Part shown: one piece after another, positions 1-9,239 of the stretch | Layout of the letters: each line of letters opens with the position of its first letter | Numbering within the stretch: position 1 is the stretch's first letter | NCBI GenBank assembly: GCA_024235595.1 | Contig: JACKMC010000004.1 | Coordinates: 124,001 to 188,000, forward strand | Origin: Zoogloeaceae bacterium | GTDB taxonomy: Bacteria > Pseudomonadota > Gammaproteobacteria > Burkholderiales > Rhodocyclaceae | Direction of reading: 5' to 3' | Length of the DNA stretch: 64,000 nt | Notes under the pieces: model-generated | The model's input: only the letters and a program-made list of their open reading frames with translations | What the model was told of the DNA's origin: nothing | The model's database searches: none | Position numbers and translations under genes: made by a program

Positions 1-1
1 G

Positions 2-1141
2 AGCGCCAACCGGCTCGCCGCGCGCGGCTGGAAAATCGACATCATCGACAGCGCCGAGCGGCCGGGCCAGGGCGCCTCGGGCAACCTCGCCGGCGTGCTG
101 CGGCCGCTGCCAAGCCTCGACGACAACCGCCTCGCCCGCCTCACCCGGGCAGGCAGCCTGTACGGCCGCCGCCACCTCGAAGCGCTCGCGGCAAGTGGCT
201 GCGCCGCGCGCTGGGACGCCTGCGGCGTGCTGCACCTGGCGCGCGACCCCGCGCACGAAACGCGGCAGCGGCAAGTGGTCGAGACGCAGCAACCGCCGTC
301 CGAACATCTGCGCTTCGTGAGCAACGAGGAAGCTTCGGCGATCTCGGGCTGGCCCCTGCCGCTGGGTGGCTGGTGGTTTCCGGGCGGCGGCTGGGTCGAG
401 CCACCGAGCCTGTGCGAAGCCAACCTGCGCGCCTTCGATGCACGCATCCGCGGCCATTTCGGCCGCACGCTAGCCCGCCTGGAAAGACGGGACGGACAAT
501 GGCATGCCCTCGCCGCCGACGGCAGCAGCATCGCCAGCGCGCCGCTCGCGATCCTCGCCAACGGAGTCGGCATCCGCGCCATCGACGAGGCCGCGCCGCT
601 GCCGGTAAGAAGCGCCCGCGGCCAGGTCTCGCACCTGCCTGCCGCGCCCGGCAGCGCCCCCCGCGTGGTGGTCTGCCGGCTCGGCTACGTGAGCCCCGAG
701 ATCGACGGCCTGCGCTGCGCTGGCGCGACCTTCCTGGTCGATGACGACGACCCCGAACTTCGCCTGGACGAGCACCGCGACAACCTCGCCAAGCTCGACT
801 TCATCCTCCCCGGCTTCGCCGTCGGCCTCGATCCGGCCTCGCTCTCCGGCCGGGTCGGCTTCCGGCCCGCCTCGCCGGACCGGCTGCCGATGATCGGCGC
901 CGTTCCCACCGGCGAAAAACCCGCCGGCGCCACCCTGCTCGAGCACCTGCCCCGCCACCCGGGCCTCTTCGCGGTGTCCGGTTTCGGCGCGCGCGGCCTG
1001 GTGTGGAGCAGCCTCGCCGGCGAACTGCTGGCCAGCCTGCTCGACGGCGATGCGCTGCCGCTCGAGCGGGATCTGGTCGACGCGGTCGATCCGGCCCGCT
1101 ACCTGCTGAAACCGGCCCGCCAGATGCGCAGCGATGACTGA
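2..1141 (+). CDS. mnmC: MnmC C-terminal FAD-dependent oxidoreductase domain (5' truncated by window edge)
   Basis: This is the 3' part of a gene that begins before the window; 379 codons are visible and the frame is open from base 2. The protein matches the oxidoreductase half of bifunctional MnmC, which removes the carboxymethyl group of cmnm5s2U34 in tRNA before the methyltransferase half makes mnm5s2U. Visible features are the GQGASGNLAGVLRP stretch typical of this DAO-like family near the start, an internal GWVEPPSLC segment, and the C-terminal GFGARGLVWSSLAGE motif that closes the FAD site. The dinucleotide-binding GxGxxG and the methyltransferase domain would lie upstream and cannot be seen, so I cannot say whether this is the fused form or a stand-alone MnmC(o). 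Family assignment is firm. Confidence 0.88.
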   Translation, partial: SANRLAARGWKIDIIDSAERPGQGASGNLAGVLRPLPSLDDNRLARLTRAGSLYGRRHLEALAASGCAARWDACGVLHLARDPAHETRQRQVVETQQPPSEHLRFVSNEEASAISGWPLPLGGWWFPGGGWVEPPSLCEANLRAFDARIRGHFGRTLARLERRDGQWHALAADGSSIASAPLAILANGVGIRAIDEAAPLPVRSARGQVSHLPAAPGSAPRVVVCRLGYVSPEIDGLRCAGATFLVDDDDPELRLDEHRDNLAKLDFILPGFAVGLDPASLSGRVGFRPASPDRLPMIGAVPTGEKPAGATLLEHLPRHPGLFAVSGFGARGLVWSSLAGELLASLLDGDALPLERDLVDAVDPARYLLKPARQMRSDD

Positions 1142-1260
1142 TCCCGGCGCGCAAGACCGAGCCCATCGAACTGTCCCCGATTTGTAAGCCTTGATTGCAG
1201 CGGTGCTCGCGAACGGCGCTCAGCCGTTAATGTGCTCAGTATCTTTCAGGAGCACCAACA

Positions 1261-2067
1261 ATGAGTACCCAAGTCACCGGCCAGCGCATGCATCCGATGC
1301 TGTGGATCGCCGCGATCTCGGTCACTGCGGCAAGCCTGCTGGGCATCGCCTCGATGACCGGGCTGTTCCCGGCTTCGGCGCCCGCCACGGCAAGCGAAAA
1401 GGCTGCACCGGAAAGCGCGCCGCCCACCGCAGCCGTCATCGCGCCAGCCGAACCCGCAGCGCCTGGCAGCGAGAGCCAGCAACCGCTTGCCGAGACTGTC
1501 GCGGCTGTCGAGCCGCAAGCTGCCGCCGTGCCGGCAAAGAAACCGATTGCCGAGAAGGTCACGGCTCCCGCGCCCTCGAAACAGGCGCAACAGCCACGAC
1601 CTGCGGCCACCACGGTCCGCAGCGAGCCCGCGCCCGCTCGGGTCGGCTACGATGAGCCCCTCTCCCCGCCTCTTCCCGCGGCGCAATGTCTCGATTGCGG
1701 CCATGTCGAAGCCATCCGGCCGATCCAGGCGCGCGGCGAAGGCTCCGGCATCGGCGCGATCGCCGGCGGCGTGCTCGGCGGTGTCATCGGCAACCAGATG
1801 GGCAAGGGCACCGGCAAGGATCTCGCCACCATCGGCGGCGCGGTGCTCGGCGGCATCGCCGGCCATCAGGTCGAGAAGAACACCCGCACGGTGACGCGCT
1901 ACGACATCTCGGTGCGCATGGACAATGGCGAACACCGGGTGGTAACGGTCAAGGATGCGCCGATGTGGCGCGAGGGCGACCGCGTGGCGATCCGCGACGG
2001 GCAACTGGTAGCGCCGCAGGCCGATCAGCCCGCGCCCTACCCGTCGAGCGGCGCGGCACGCTTCTGA
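1261..2067 (+). CDS. Glycine-zipper 2TM domain surface-antigen-like protein
   Basis: 268 residues. The N-terminus has one hydrophobic segment (about residues 12-36) that could be an uncleaved anchor. It is followed by about 100 residues rich in Ala, Pro, Glu and Lys that look unstructured. A glycine zipper follows at about residues 160-205, with repeated GxxxG spacing (GAIAGGVLGGVIGNQMG, then GGAVLGGIAGHQVEK). This is the signature of the 17-kDa antigen / glycine-zipper 2TM family. The C-terminal 55 residues (VTRYDISVRMDNGEHR onward) resemble the small beta domain that often follows. An AGGAG sits 8 nt before the ATG and supports this start. The gene is convergent with gltX. The likely role is envelope-associated; no substrate or partner can be read. 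Confidence 0.8.
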   Translation: MSTQVTGQRMHPMLWIAAISVTAASLLGIASMTGLFPASAPATASEKAAPESAPPTAAVIAPAEPAAPGSESQQPLAETVAAVEPQAAAVPAKKPIAEKVTAPAPSKQAQQPRPAATTVRSEPAPARVGYDEPLSPPLPAAQCLDCGHVEAIRPIQARGEGSGIGAIAGGVLGGVIGNQMGKGTGKDLATIGGAVLGGIAGHQVEKNTRTVTRYDISVRMDNGEHRVVTVKDAPMWREGDRVAIRDGQLVAPQADQPAPYPSSGAARF

Positions 2068-2169
2068 CGGATCTCGCCAGCAGCGGGCGGGAGCTGCAGC
2101 CCCGGCCGCCGCGACCGTCGTCTCTTCAGCGGCGGGCGCCCGCCTGCGGGGAGGCGCGCAGCGGGTGGC

Positions 2170-3567
2170 TCACAGGTAGGCGCTGACCCGCCGCGTCACC
2201 AGTTCTCGCCCCATCACTTCGACCAGCGCGTCGATGGCCGGCGTCTGGGTCATGCCAAGCAGCAACACGCGCAGCGGAATCGCCACCTGGGGCATCTTCA
2301 GGCCGTGACTCTTCATCACCGACTTGATCGCCGCGCTGATCGCCTCGCGGCTCCACTCGCAGGCAGCGAAGCTGCCGACCAGGTCTGCCAGTGCGGCCTT
2401 CGAGGCCTCGTTCATGTGCTGGGTCAGCAGTTCATCCGCAGGGCGGATGTCGAGATACACCGGCTCGACCGCATCGGCCAGCTCCACCAGGGTCGCGATG
2501 CGGTCCTTGTAGAGCGCGATCACCGCCTCCAGCGCCGGCCCCTGCTCGGGGTTCACGCCACGCTGCGCGAGCCGGCTGGCGACATCGGCGGCCAGCACCG
2601 CGTCCGGCGTCTGCCTGATGTAGTGGGCGTTGAGCCAGTTGAGCTTTTCGGTGTTGAACTGGGCCGCCGAGGGCGTGATGTGATTCAGGTCGAACCACTC
2701 GATGAGCTGGTCGCGCGAGAAGATCTCGTCGTCGCCGTGGCTCCAGCCCAGCCGGGCCAGATAGTTGATGACCGCGTCCGGCAGGTAGCCGTCGTCCGAA
2801 TACTGCATCACGCTCACCGCCCCATGGCGCTTGGAGAGCTTCTGGCCGTCGTCACCCAGGATCATCGACAAATGCGCGTACTGCGGCACGTCGGCATTGA
2901 GCGCGCGCAGGATGTTGATCTGGCGCGGGGTGTTGTTCACATGGTCGTCGCCGCGGATCACATGGGTGATCTGCATGTCCCAGTCGTCCACCACCACGCA
3001 GAAATTGTAGGTCGGGGTGCCGTCGGGGCGGGCGATGATGAGGTCGTCCAGTTCGCTGTTGGCGAACTCGATCCGGCCCTTCACCAGGTCCAGCCAGTGC
3101 ACCGAACCCTCGACCGGATTGCGGAAGCGCACCACCGGCTTGACGCCTGCCGGCGGCGTCGGCAACAGCTTGCCGGGCTCGGGACGCCAGCGCCCGTCAT
3201 AGCGCGGCTTCTCGCCGCGCGCCCGCTGCGCCTCGCGCAGCGCGTCGAGCTCTTCGGGCGTGGTGTAACAATGATAGGCCGCGCCCGAGGCCAGCATCTG
3301 CCCGATCACCTCCTTGTAGCGATCCATGCGCTGCATCTGGTAGAACGGGCCTTCGTCCCACTCCAGTTCGAGCCACTTCATGCCGTCGAGAATCGCCTGC
3401 ACCGCCTCCGGCGTGGAGCGTGCGACGTCGGTGTCCTCGACACGCAGGATGAACTTTCCGCCATGCCGGCGGGCAAACGCCCACGAGAACAGCGCGGTGC
3501 GGGCACCGCCGATATGCAGGAAGCCGGTCGGGCTGGGTGCGAAACGGGTACGAATCTGAGTGGCCAT
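2170..3567 (-). CDS. gltX: Glutamate--tRNA ligase
   Basis: 465 residues, the normal length for a bacterial GluRS. It charges tRNA-Glu with glutamate in the cytosol. The class I motifs are clear: FAPSPTGFLHIGGARTAL near residue 9 carries the HIGH-type site (HIGG), and KLSKRHGAVSV near residue 245 carries the KMSKS-type loop. RVEDTD and the GDDH stretch in the catalytic domain are also present, and the C-terminal anticodon-binding helical domain is complete. Reading begins with ATG next to the upstream tRNA-Val pair, which is transcribed divergently. Nothing looks degraded. Confidence 0.97.
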   Translation of the reverse strand: MATQIRTRFAPSPTGFLHIGGARTALFSWAFARRHGGKFILRVEDTDVARSTPEAVQAILDGMKWLELEWDEGPFYQMQRMDRYKEVIGQMLASGAAYHCYTTPEELDALREAQRARGEKPRYDGRWRPEPGKLLPTPPAGVKPVVRFRNPVEGSVHWLDLVKGRIEFANSELDDLIIARPDGTPTYNFCVVVDDWDMQITHVIRGDDHVNNTPRQINILRALNADVPQYAHLSMILGDDGQKLSKRHGAVSVMQYSDDGYLPDAVINYLARLGWSHGDDEIFSRDQLIEWFDLNHITPSAAQFNTEKLNWLNAHYIRQTPDAVLAADVASRLAQRGVNPEQGPALEAVIALYKDRIATLVELADAVEPVYLDIRPADELLTQHMNEASKAALADLVGSFAACEWSREAISAAIKSVMKSHGLKMPQVAIPLRVLLLGMTQTPAIDALVEVMGRELVTRRVSAYL

Positions 3568-3695
3568 GGGGTGCGGGGTCGGGAACGCGAAAGATGCGCA
3601 TTTTACGTCAATCGGCGCGCCCCACCCACTCGCGCGTGCGTTATGCCTTGACTCGCACCGGCACGCCTCATTAAAATCCGGCCTCTTCTTCGCGC

Positions 3696-3770
3696 GGGCG
3701 GTTAGCTCAGCGGTAGAGCACTGCCTTCACACGGCAGGGGTCACTGGTTCGATCCCAGTACCGCCCACCA
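3696..3770 (+). tRNA. tRNA-Val (CAC), first copy
   Basis: 75 nt including an encoded CCA. The acceptor stem GGGCGGT pairs with ACCGCCC. The D-arm (TAGCTCAGCGGTAGAGCA) and T-arm (GGTTCGATCCC) are canonical. The anticodon stem CTGCC/GGCAG encloses the loop TTCACAC, giving anticodon CAC, which reads GUG valine codons. The gene is divergent from gltX and is followed after 27 nt by an identical copy. Confidence 0.97.
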
Positions 3771-3797
3771 CGCCAAGAAGCAAATCCGTCGCAGGAC

Positions 3798-3872
3798 GGG
3801 CGGTTAGCTCAGCGGTAGAGCACTGCCTTCACACGGCAGGGGTCACTGGTTCGATCCCAGTACCGCCCACCA
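3798..3872 (+). tRNA. tRNA-Val (CAC), second identical copy
   Basis: The sequence is identical over all 75 nt to the tRNA 102 nt upstream, again with encoded CCA and a CAC anticodon. The two are most simply a tandem duplication, and both are probably in one transcript that ends at the terminator just downstream. Confidence 0.97.
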
Positions 3873-3880
3873 GGCAATCG

Positions 3881-3907
3881 AAGCCCGACCCCAGGCCGGG
3901 CTTTTTT
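3881..3907 (+). terminator. Rho-independent terminator after the tRNA-Val pair
   Basis: A perfect 7-bp stem AAGCCCG/CGGGCTT with a 9-nt loop runs directly into a T tract (cttttttg). It starts 9 nt after the second tRNA. The minus-strand ABC gene ends at 3947 and has no T-run on its side, so this terminator serves the plus-strand tRNA transcript. Confidence 0.85.
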
Positions 3908-3946
3908 GCGTCCGCCCGAGCCGGGCGCACTGCGCCGGTGACACGC

Positions 3947-6004
3947 TCAGCCGGCCCGTGCCACCTCGCCCCAGCCCTCGCGCACCGCGTGGCAATGCAC
4001 CACGTGCGCCTCGCCCAGCACGCTCGCGGCGGGATACTCGCTGCGGCAGATGTCCCGCGCCAGCGGGCAGCGCGGGTGAAAGTGGCAGCCCCTGGGCGGA
4101 TTGATCGGCGAGGGGATCTCGCCGCCGGCCCGTGGCGCGCTGATGTGCTCGCCGTCGAGTCGCGGCACCGCGGCCAGCAGGGCACGGGTGTAGGGATGGG
4201 CGGGTCCGCGCAGCAGTTGCTCCGCCGGCCCCGCTTCGACGATACGGCCCAGGTACATCACCGCGACATCGTGCGCGAGGTAGTCGACCACCGCGAGGTT
4301 GTGGGTGATGAACAGGTAGGACAGGCCCAGCTCGGCCTGCAACTCGCGCAGCAGGTTGAGAATCTGTGCCTGCACCGACACGTCGAGCGCGCTGGTGGGC
4401 TCGTCGCAGACGATCACCCGGGGCGCAACCGCGAGCGCGCGGGCGATCGCGATGCGCTGGCGCTGGCCACCGGAGAATTCATGCGGAAAGCGGCTGCGCA
4501 TCGCCGCATCCAGCCCGACCCGCTGCAGCAGTTCATCGATCCGTGCGTGGCGCGCGGCAAGGTCGGGACCGACCTTCAGCGCCGCCATGCCTTCGAGCAG
4601 GATGTCGCCGATGCGCATGCGCGGATTGAGCGAGGCGAACGGGTCCTGGAAAACCATCTGCAAGCCCTTGCGGTGCTCGTTCATGGCCTGTGAGGAGAGT
4701 CCCGCGAGCTGGTGCCCGCCAAACTGCACCGAACCTCCCGTCGGGCGCACGAGCTGCAGGATCGCCTTGCCCACGGTGGTCTTGCCACAGCCCGACTCGC
4801 CCACCAGCGCGAGCGTACGGCCCGCCGCGAGCGAAAGCGAGACTCTGTCGACCGCGCGCACATGGCCGACCACGCGCTTGAACAAGCCCTTGCGGATCGG
4901 AAAATGCACCTCGAGGTCACGAGTCTGCAGCACCGGCCCTCGAGCATCGCCGGGGGGCGCCGCCACCAACTCCGCCGGCGCGGCCCGCACCCACTCCGAG
5001 CGCTGGCCATCGAATAGGTGGCAACGCACCTGCTGGCCGTCGATGCGATGCCACGCCGGCGCTTCGTTGCGGCAACGTGCCATCACCGAAGGGCAACGAT
5101 CGGCAAAGCGACAGCCCACGAACTCGCGATCCAGCGGCGGCACGGTGCCCAGCAAGGTCTCCAGGGCACGGCCGCGCAGCGCCTCGGAAGGCAGCGCGGC
5201 GAAGAGCTTGCGCGAATAGGGGTGCAGCGGCGCGGCGAAAAAATGCGCACGGTCACCGGTCTCGACCAATTCACCCGCATACATCACACCGACCTGGTGC
5301 GCCATCTTCGAGACCACCCCGAGATCGTGGGTGATCAGCAACATCCCCATGCCCCGCTCGGCCTGCAGGCGCACCAGCACCTCCAGGACCTGAGCCTGGA
5401 TGGTGACGTCGAGCGCGGTGGTCGGCTCGTCGGCGATGAGCAACTGCGGCTCGCCGGCAAGCGCCATGGCAATCATCACCCGCTGCTTCATGCCGCCCGA
5501 CAATTCGAAGGGATAGGTGGCGAGACGCTCCTCGGGATCGGGGATGCCGACCGCGGCGAGCAGGCGCAGCGCCTCCTTGCGGGCCGACTCACCACGCAGG
5601 CCGCGATGCAGGACCAGCACCTCGGCGATCTGGTCGAAGACCGTCATCACCGGATTGAGGCTGGTCGATGGCTCCTGGAAGATCATCGCGATCTGCCCGC
5701 CGCGCACCTCCCGCATTGCCGATTCGGGCCGCGCGAGCAGATCCTGGCCGACGAATCGCACCTCGCCGCCAGCGATACGGCCCGACAGCGGCAACAGGCG
5801 CATGAGCGCCAGCGCGGTCATCGACTTGCCGCAGCCGGACTCGCCCAGCAATGCGAAGGTCTCGCCCGAGCGCACCGAGAAGGACACGCCATCGACCGGC
5901 CGCAGCGCCGCTTCGCGGGCATGCAGGGTGACTTTCAGCCCGCGCACGGCGAGCAGCTCGGTCGCGCTCGCCACCGGGTGCGGGAATTCTTCAAGGATTG
6001 TCAT
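3947..6004 (-). CDS. Fused double-ATPase subunit of a peptide/glutathione-type ABC importer
   Basis: 685 residues containing two complete ABC ATPase domains of the oligopeptide/dipeptide class, like GsiA or YejF, i.e. a DppD-DppF fusion. The first half has Walker A GESGCGKSMTA, the signature LSGGMKQRV and Walker B LLIADEPTTALD. It is followed by an oligopeptide-ABC C-terminal extension with conserved cysteines (CRFADRCP). The second half has Walker A GESGCGKTTVGKA, signature FSGGQRQRIAIARAL and Walker B VIVCDEPTSALD, and ends with a second extension (CHFHPRCPLARDICR). No permease or binding-protein gene lies beside it in the window, so the substrate cannot be read from context. The function as an ATPase component is firm; the transported peptide is unknown. 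Confidence 0.93.
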   Translation of the reverse strand: MTILEEFPHPVASATELLAVRGLKVTLHAREAALRPVDGVSFSVRSGETFALLGESGCGKSMTALALMRLLPLSGRIAGGEVRFVGQDLLARPESAMREVRGGQIAMIFQEPSTSLNPVMTVFDQIAEVLVLHRGLRGESARKEALRLLAAVGIPDPEERLATYPFELSGGMKQRVMIAMALAGEPQLLIADEPTTALDVTIQAQVLEVLVRLQAERGMGMLLITHDLGVVSKMAHQVGVMYAGELVETGDRAHFFAAPLHPYSRKLFAALPSEALRGRALETLLGTVPPLDREFVGCRFADRCPSVMARCRNEAPAWHRIDGQQVRCHLFDGQRSEWVRAAPAELVAAPPGDARGPVLQTRDLEVHFPIRKGLFKRVVGHVRAVDRVSLSLAAGRTLALVGESGCGKTTVGKAILQLVRPTGGSVQFGGHQLAGLSSQAMNEHRKGLQMVFQDPFASLNPRMRIGDILLEGMAALKVGPDLAARHARIDELLQRVGLDAAMRSRFPHEFSGGQRQRIAIARALAVAPRVIVCDEPTSALDVSVQAQILNLLRELQAELGLSYLFITHNLAVVDYLAHDVAVMYLGRIVEAGPAEQLLRGPAHPYTRALLAAVPRLDGEHISAPRAGGEIPSPINPPRGCHFHPRCPLARDICRSEYPAASVLGEAHVVHCHAVREGWGEVARAG

Positions 6005-6103
6005 CGGGCAGATTCGGGATCTCGAACGGCGAACGGGCCGCGCTGCGGCGGCCCGATGTCATTGCTGCATGGCGCGGTGCCACCCGGGCACCCCGGCAGG
6101 CGC

Positions 6104-6583
6104 TCAGTGGTGATGGCCACCCGCGCCGTGTACATGGCCATGCGTTACCTCCTCGGCGGTCGCCGGGCGCACTTCGGCCACGGTGACGTCGAACAGCAGC
6201 GCGATGCCCGCCAGGGGGTGGTTGCCATCGACCACGACCTTGCCTTCGGCAACGTCGGTGATGCGATAGACGATCTCTTCTTCGCCATCGTCGGTGACCC
6301 GCTCGAACGACATCCCCACTTCGATGTTCTCGGGGAACAGCGAGGCCTCTTCGACCAGCACCAGTTCCTCGTCGTAATCGCCGAAGGCATCGTCCGGCTG
6401 GAGCTTGACCTCGAGCTTGTCGCCCTGATTCTTGCCGTGAAGCTCCTCCTCGAGCTTCGGGAAGATCCCGTCGTAGCCGCCGTGCAGGTAGACCAGCGGA
6501 TGCTGACCGTCGTCGATCATGTTGCCGTCCGGATCACGCACGGTGTATTTCAGCGTCACGACGGTGTTCTTAGCGATTTGCAT
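6104..6583 (-). CDS. slyD: FKBP-type peptidyl-prolyl isomerase SlyD
   Basis: 159 residues. SlyD is a cytosolic proline isomerase and chaperone that also binds metal ions, notably nickel. The FKBP fold is split around residues 65-120 by the insert-in-flap (IF) chaperone domain (LQPDDAFGDYDEELV and following), which is typical of SlyD. The catalytic core ends with NHPLAGIALLFDVTV. The tail HGHVHGAGGHHH is a short histidine-rich metal site, much shorter than in E. coli. The start at 6583 is chosen because AAGGAAG lies 5 nt before this ATG. It overlaps the end of the upstream peroxiredoxin gene by 14 nt, so the two are probably cotranscribed. Confidence 0.94.
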   Translation of the reverse strand: MQIAKNTVVTLKYTVRDPDGNMIDDGQHPLVYLHGGYDGIFPKLEEELHGKNQGDKLEVKLQPDDAFGDYDEELVLVEEASLFPENIEVGMSFERVTDDGEEEIVYRITDVAEGKVVVDGNHPLAGIALLFDVTVAEVRPATAEEVTHGHVHGAGGHHH

Positions 6584-7061
6584 TGAGCTTCCTTGTTTCA
6601 AGTTGCTTTACGAGTTCGAATACTTCGGCCGCATGGCCCTTGGGTGATACGTCATAGAGGGCCGACCGGATGATTCCTTCACGGTCGATCACGAACGTCG
6701 ATCGCACCACTCCCGCGCGGCGCAGGCCATCGACATCCCTGACCTTGAGCACATCATAAAGGCGGCAAACCTCGCCGTCTTCATCCGAGAGCAGGTTGAT
6801 CGCCAGCCCGTGCTCGTCCCTGAACTCGGCGTGGGTCAGGCAATCGTCGGGGCTCACTCCAATGATGACGCAGTCGAGACGATCGAAGTCTTCCTTGTGA
6901 TCGCTGAAATCGGTCGCCTGCCGGGTACATCCGGGGGTGTTGTCGCGGGGGTAGAAATAGAGCACCACATTCAGCTTGCCGAGCACCGACGCGAAGTCGA
7001 AAATCTCCATGTCTGCATCGGGCAACGAGAATTGGGGGGCGCGGTCACCGCTTCGCAGCAT
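6570..7061 (-). CDS. PrxQ/BCP-type peroxiredoxin
   Basis: 163 residues from the ATG at 7061, which has AGGGAG just upstream. It is a thioredoxin-fold peroxidase that reduces hydroperoxides. The active-site segment FYPRDNTPGCTRQATDF carries the peroxidatic cysteine in the TPGCT motif. In many PrxQ proteins a resolving cysteine sits five residues later (TPGCTxxxC). Here that position is threonine, so this member may resolve through another cysteine (CVIIGVSPDDC contains two) or work as a 1-Cys enzyme. A longer reading frame exists upstream, but that extension has no family similarity. It is cotranscribed with slyD and divergent from the alcohol dehydrogenase gene across a 214-bp gap that should hold both promoters. 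Confidence 0.92.
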   Translation of the reverse strand: MLRSGDRAPQFSLPDADMEIFDFASVLGKLNVVLYFYPRDNTPGCTRQATDFSDHKEDFDRLDCVIIGVSPDDCLTHAEFRDEHGLAINLLSDEDGEVCRLYDVLKVRDVDGLRRAGVVRSTFVIDREGIIRSALYDVSPKGHAAEVFELVKQLETRKLNANR

Positions 7062-7275
7062 GGGTTCTCCCTGACGTGCGAGCGATTTTATCCGACTCGA
7101 TCCGCGAACACTACCAAGGCTTTCGGCAGATGGAAGGTGCATGGTCTCTCTCCTGTGGGTACTTCTTCTTGTTTGGGAACCACCGTCTTCAGCGAGGTAT
7201 TTGTGAACGAATAGCCCAAGCGGGGCCCCTCCTCAAGGCGAAATCGCTCGAACGGACGTAAATCGGGGAAAAAAC

Positions 7276-8274
7276 ATGACTCACGACACAATGCGCGCGA
7301 TGCGTCTTTCGCGGCCCGGCAGGGAGCTCGAAAGTTGCGAGCTGCCGATCCCGCAACCCGGCGCCGGGCAGGTCCTGCTCAAGGTGGAAGCCTGCGGCGT
7401 GTGCCGCACCGACCTGCACCTCATCGACGGCGAACTGCCTGACCCGGCCCTGCCGATCGTGCCAGGGCACGAAATCGTCGGCCGGGTCGTGGCCACGGGC
7501 GCTGGCGTTTCCGGTTTCGATGCCGGCCAGCGGGTGGGGGTGCCATGGCTGGGCTGGACCTGCGGCCACTGCCGCTACTGCGAGCACGGACACGAGAACC
7601 TCTGCGACGAGGCACGATTCACCGGCTACCAGCTCAACGGCGGCTACGCCGAATACGCGCTTGCCGACGAACGCTACTGCTTCGCCCTGCCCGAGCACGC
7701 CGATGCCGCTGCGCTGGCACCGCTGCTGTGTGCGGGCCTGATCGGCTATCGCGCGCTCGTCATGGCCGGAAACGCCCGGCGGCTTGGCATCTACGGCTTC
7801 GGCGCAGCGGCCCATATCATCACCCAGGTCGCGCTGTGGCAGGGTCGCGAGGTGTTCGCCTTCACCCGCAGCGGCGACCTCGAGAGCCAGGGCTTCGCGC
7901 GCCAGCTCGGTGCGGGCTGGGCCGGCGACGCCGACCAGGCACCACCGCAGGCCATCGACGCGGCGCTGATCTTCGCCCCCGTCGGTGCGCTGGTCCCGGC
8001 TGCGCTGCGCGTCATGTGCAAGGGCGGGACCGTGGTCTGCGCCGGCATCCACATGTCCGACATCCCGGCCTTCCCCTACGACATCCTGTGGGGCGAACGG
8101 CGCATCGTTTCGGTCGCCAACCTGACGCGCAGGGACGGCGAGGAATTCCTCGAGATCGCCCCTCGGGTGCCGGTAAGGACGACGATCACCCGTTTCGCGC
8201 TGGCCGAAGCCAACACCGCGCTCGCGCGCTTGCGCAGCGGCCAGCTCCAGGGTGCTGCGGTGCTGATCCCCTGA
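7276..8274 (+). CDS. Zinc-dependent alcohol dehydrogenase (MDR superfamily)
   Basis: 332 residues, the usual size of a medium-chain zinc alcohol dehydrogenase of the AdhP/YjgB type. It should oxidise alcohols or reduce aldehydes with NAD(P). The catalytic zinc site is visible in ACGVCRTDLH and PGHEIVG. The structural zinc site has four cysteines in CGHCRYCEHGHENLC. The nucleotide-binding segment reads GIYGFGAAAH instead of the classic GxGxxG, which is common in this subgroup. It is transcribed alone and ends 60 bp before a convergent gene of unknown role. Substrate preference cannot be read. Confidence 0.93.
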   Translation: MTHDTMRAMRLSRPGRELESCELPIPQPGAGQVLLKVEACGVCRTDLHLIDGELPDPALPIVPGHEIVGRVVATGAGVSGFDAGQRVGVPWLGWTCGHCRYCEHGHENLCDEARFTGYQLNGGYAEYALADERYCFALPEHADAAALAPLLCAGLIGYRALVMAGNARRLGIYGFGAAAHIITQVALWQGREVFAFTRSGDLESQGFARQLGAGWAGDADQAPPQAIDAALIFAPVGALVPAALRVMCKGGTVVCAGIHMSDIPAFPYDILWGERRIVSVANLTRRDGEEFLEIAPRVPVRTTITRFALAEANTALARLRSGQLQGAAVLIP

Positions 8275-8334
8275 AAGGCCCGCATCGTGCCGCGATGAGC
8301 CACGCGCGCAAACGCGCGCAGCGCGGCAGCCCCT

Positions 8335-9111
8335 TCAGGGCGGCGTCGACCGGGCCCTGAGCGGTCCGCGGGCGAAGCCTTCGCAGCTTGCCAGTGGCGC
8401 CCTTCCCCGGGCGCACAGCGAGGCCACGCAGGCCTCCCGGTCGGACGGCGCCAGTACGCCGCATTCCCTCAGCGCGCGCTCGCCGGGCGGTTCGGCATGG
8501 TCCGAGGATTGCCCTCCCCGCATCAGCGCCGCCAGCACACGGACATCCCGGTCCTCCACTTCCGGGGCCGTACGATTTCGTCCCGCCGGCGGCCGGCCCG
8601 GGGCCGCCGGGGCAATCCGCAACGGCGAGGCCCGTGGCCGGGCCCGCAGCGGCGCATGCTGTTGCGCGGCCGAAGCGCCCGCCTGCGGCGGCGGCGCCGC
8701 TTCGGCTGGTGGCGACGCCGCGCCCCTGTCGGGCCGAGCCTTGAGCGCTGGCGGCCCTGCCTCCTTCGCAAGATCGATGATTCTCGCTGGCGCGGCGTCC
8801 GCCGCATGCGCCGGCTCCGGCGGCAGCGGCGCCGCCACGGAAGCCATGCTGGCAGGCGCTCGCGGCGCGGGCGGCACAGGCCGTGCCGCGAGTGCGCCGC
8901 CATCCACGTCCTGCCGCGCAGGCTGCGCCAGTACTGCAATGGCGAGCACCGTCGCGACACCGGCGAGCAACCAGTATCGACGACTGCTGCGCGGCCCATG
9001 GCGATGATGCGGCCCCGCCGCAAGCGCCGCGAGGATGCCCTCGCCGGCGCCATCCCGGCCGTCGACCGACGAGGAGAACAGGCTCGGCCCGCGGATCTCC
9101 CCACGCCTCAT
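8335..9111 (-). CDS. Hypothetical single-pass membrane protein, Pro/Ala-rich, T6SS-adjacent
   Basis: 258 residues that I do not recognise. One transmembrane segment is clear at about residues 45-62 (YWLLAGVATVLAIAVLAQ). It is preceded by a basic cytoplasmic stretch, so the rest is probably periplasmic. The central part is low-complexity Pro, Ala and Arg. The last 60 residues are better ordered and contain four cysteines (ECGVLAPSDREACVASLC and ASCEGF), possibly disulphide-bonded in the periplasm. It is divergent from the TagX-like gene, which suggests a T6SS accessory role. The compositional bias also makes over-prediction possible, hence the modest confidence. Confidence 0.55.
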   Translation of the reverse strand: MRRGEIRGPSLFSSSVDGRDGAGEGILAALAAGPHHRHGPRSSRRYWLLAGVATVLAIAVLAQPARQDVDGGALAARPVPPAPRAPASMASVAAPLPPEPAHAADAAPARIIDLAKEAGPPALKARPDRGAASPPAEAAPPPQAGASAAQQHAPLRARPRASPLRIAPAAPGRPPAGRNRTAPEVEDRDVRVLAALMRGGQSSDHAEPPGERALRECGVLAPSDREACVASLCARGRAPLASCEGFARGPLRARSTPP

Positions 9112-9239
9112 TCCAGGCGCCTCGCCGGATCCAACAAAAATGACATTCGCACATTCATTTGTCGTACCATTCGGGTTTTTCGCGATTCTAGACCAGAGCG
9201 TCGCATGACATCCAGATTCTTTTTCGACCCCCCGGGGCC

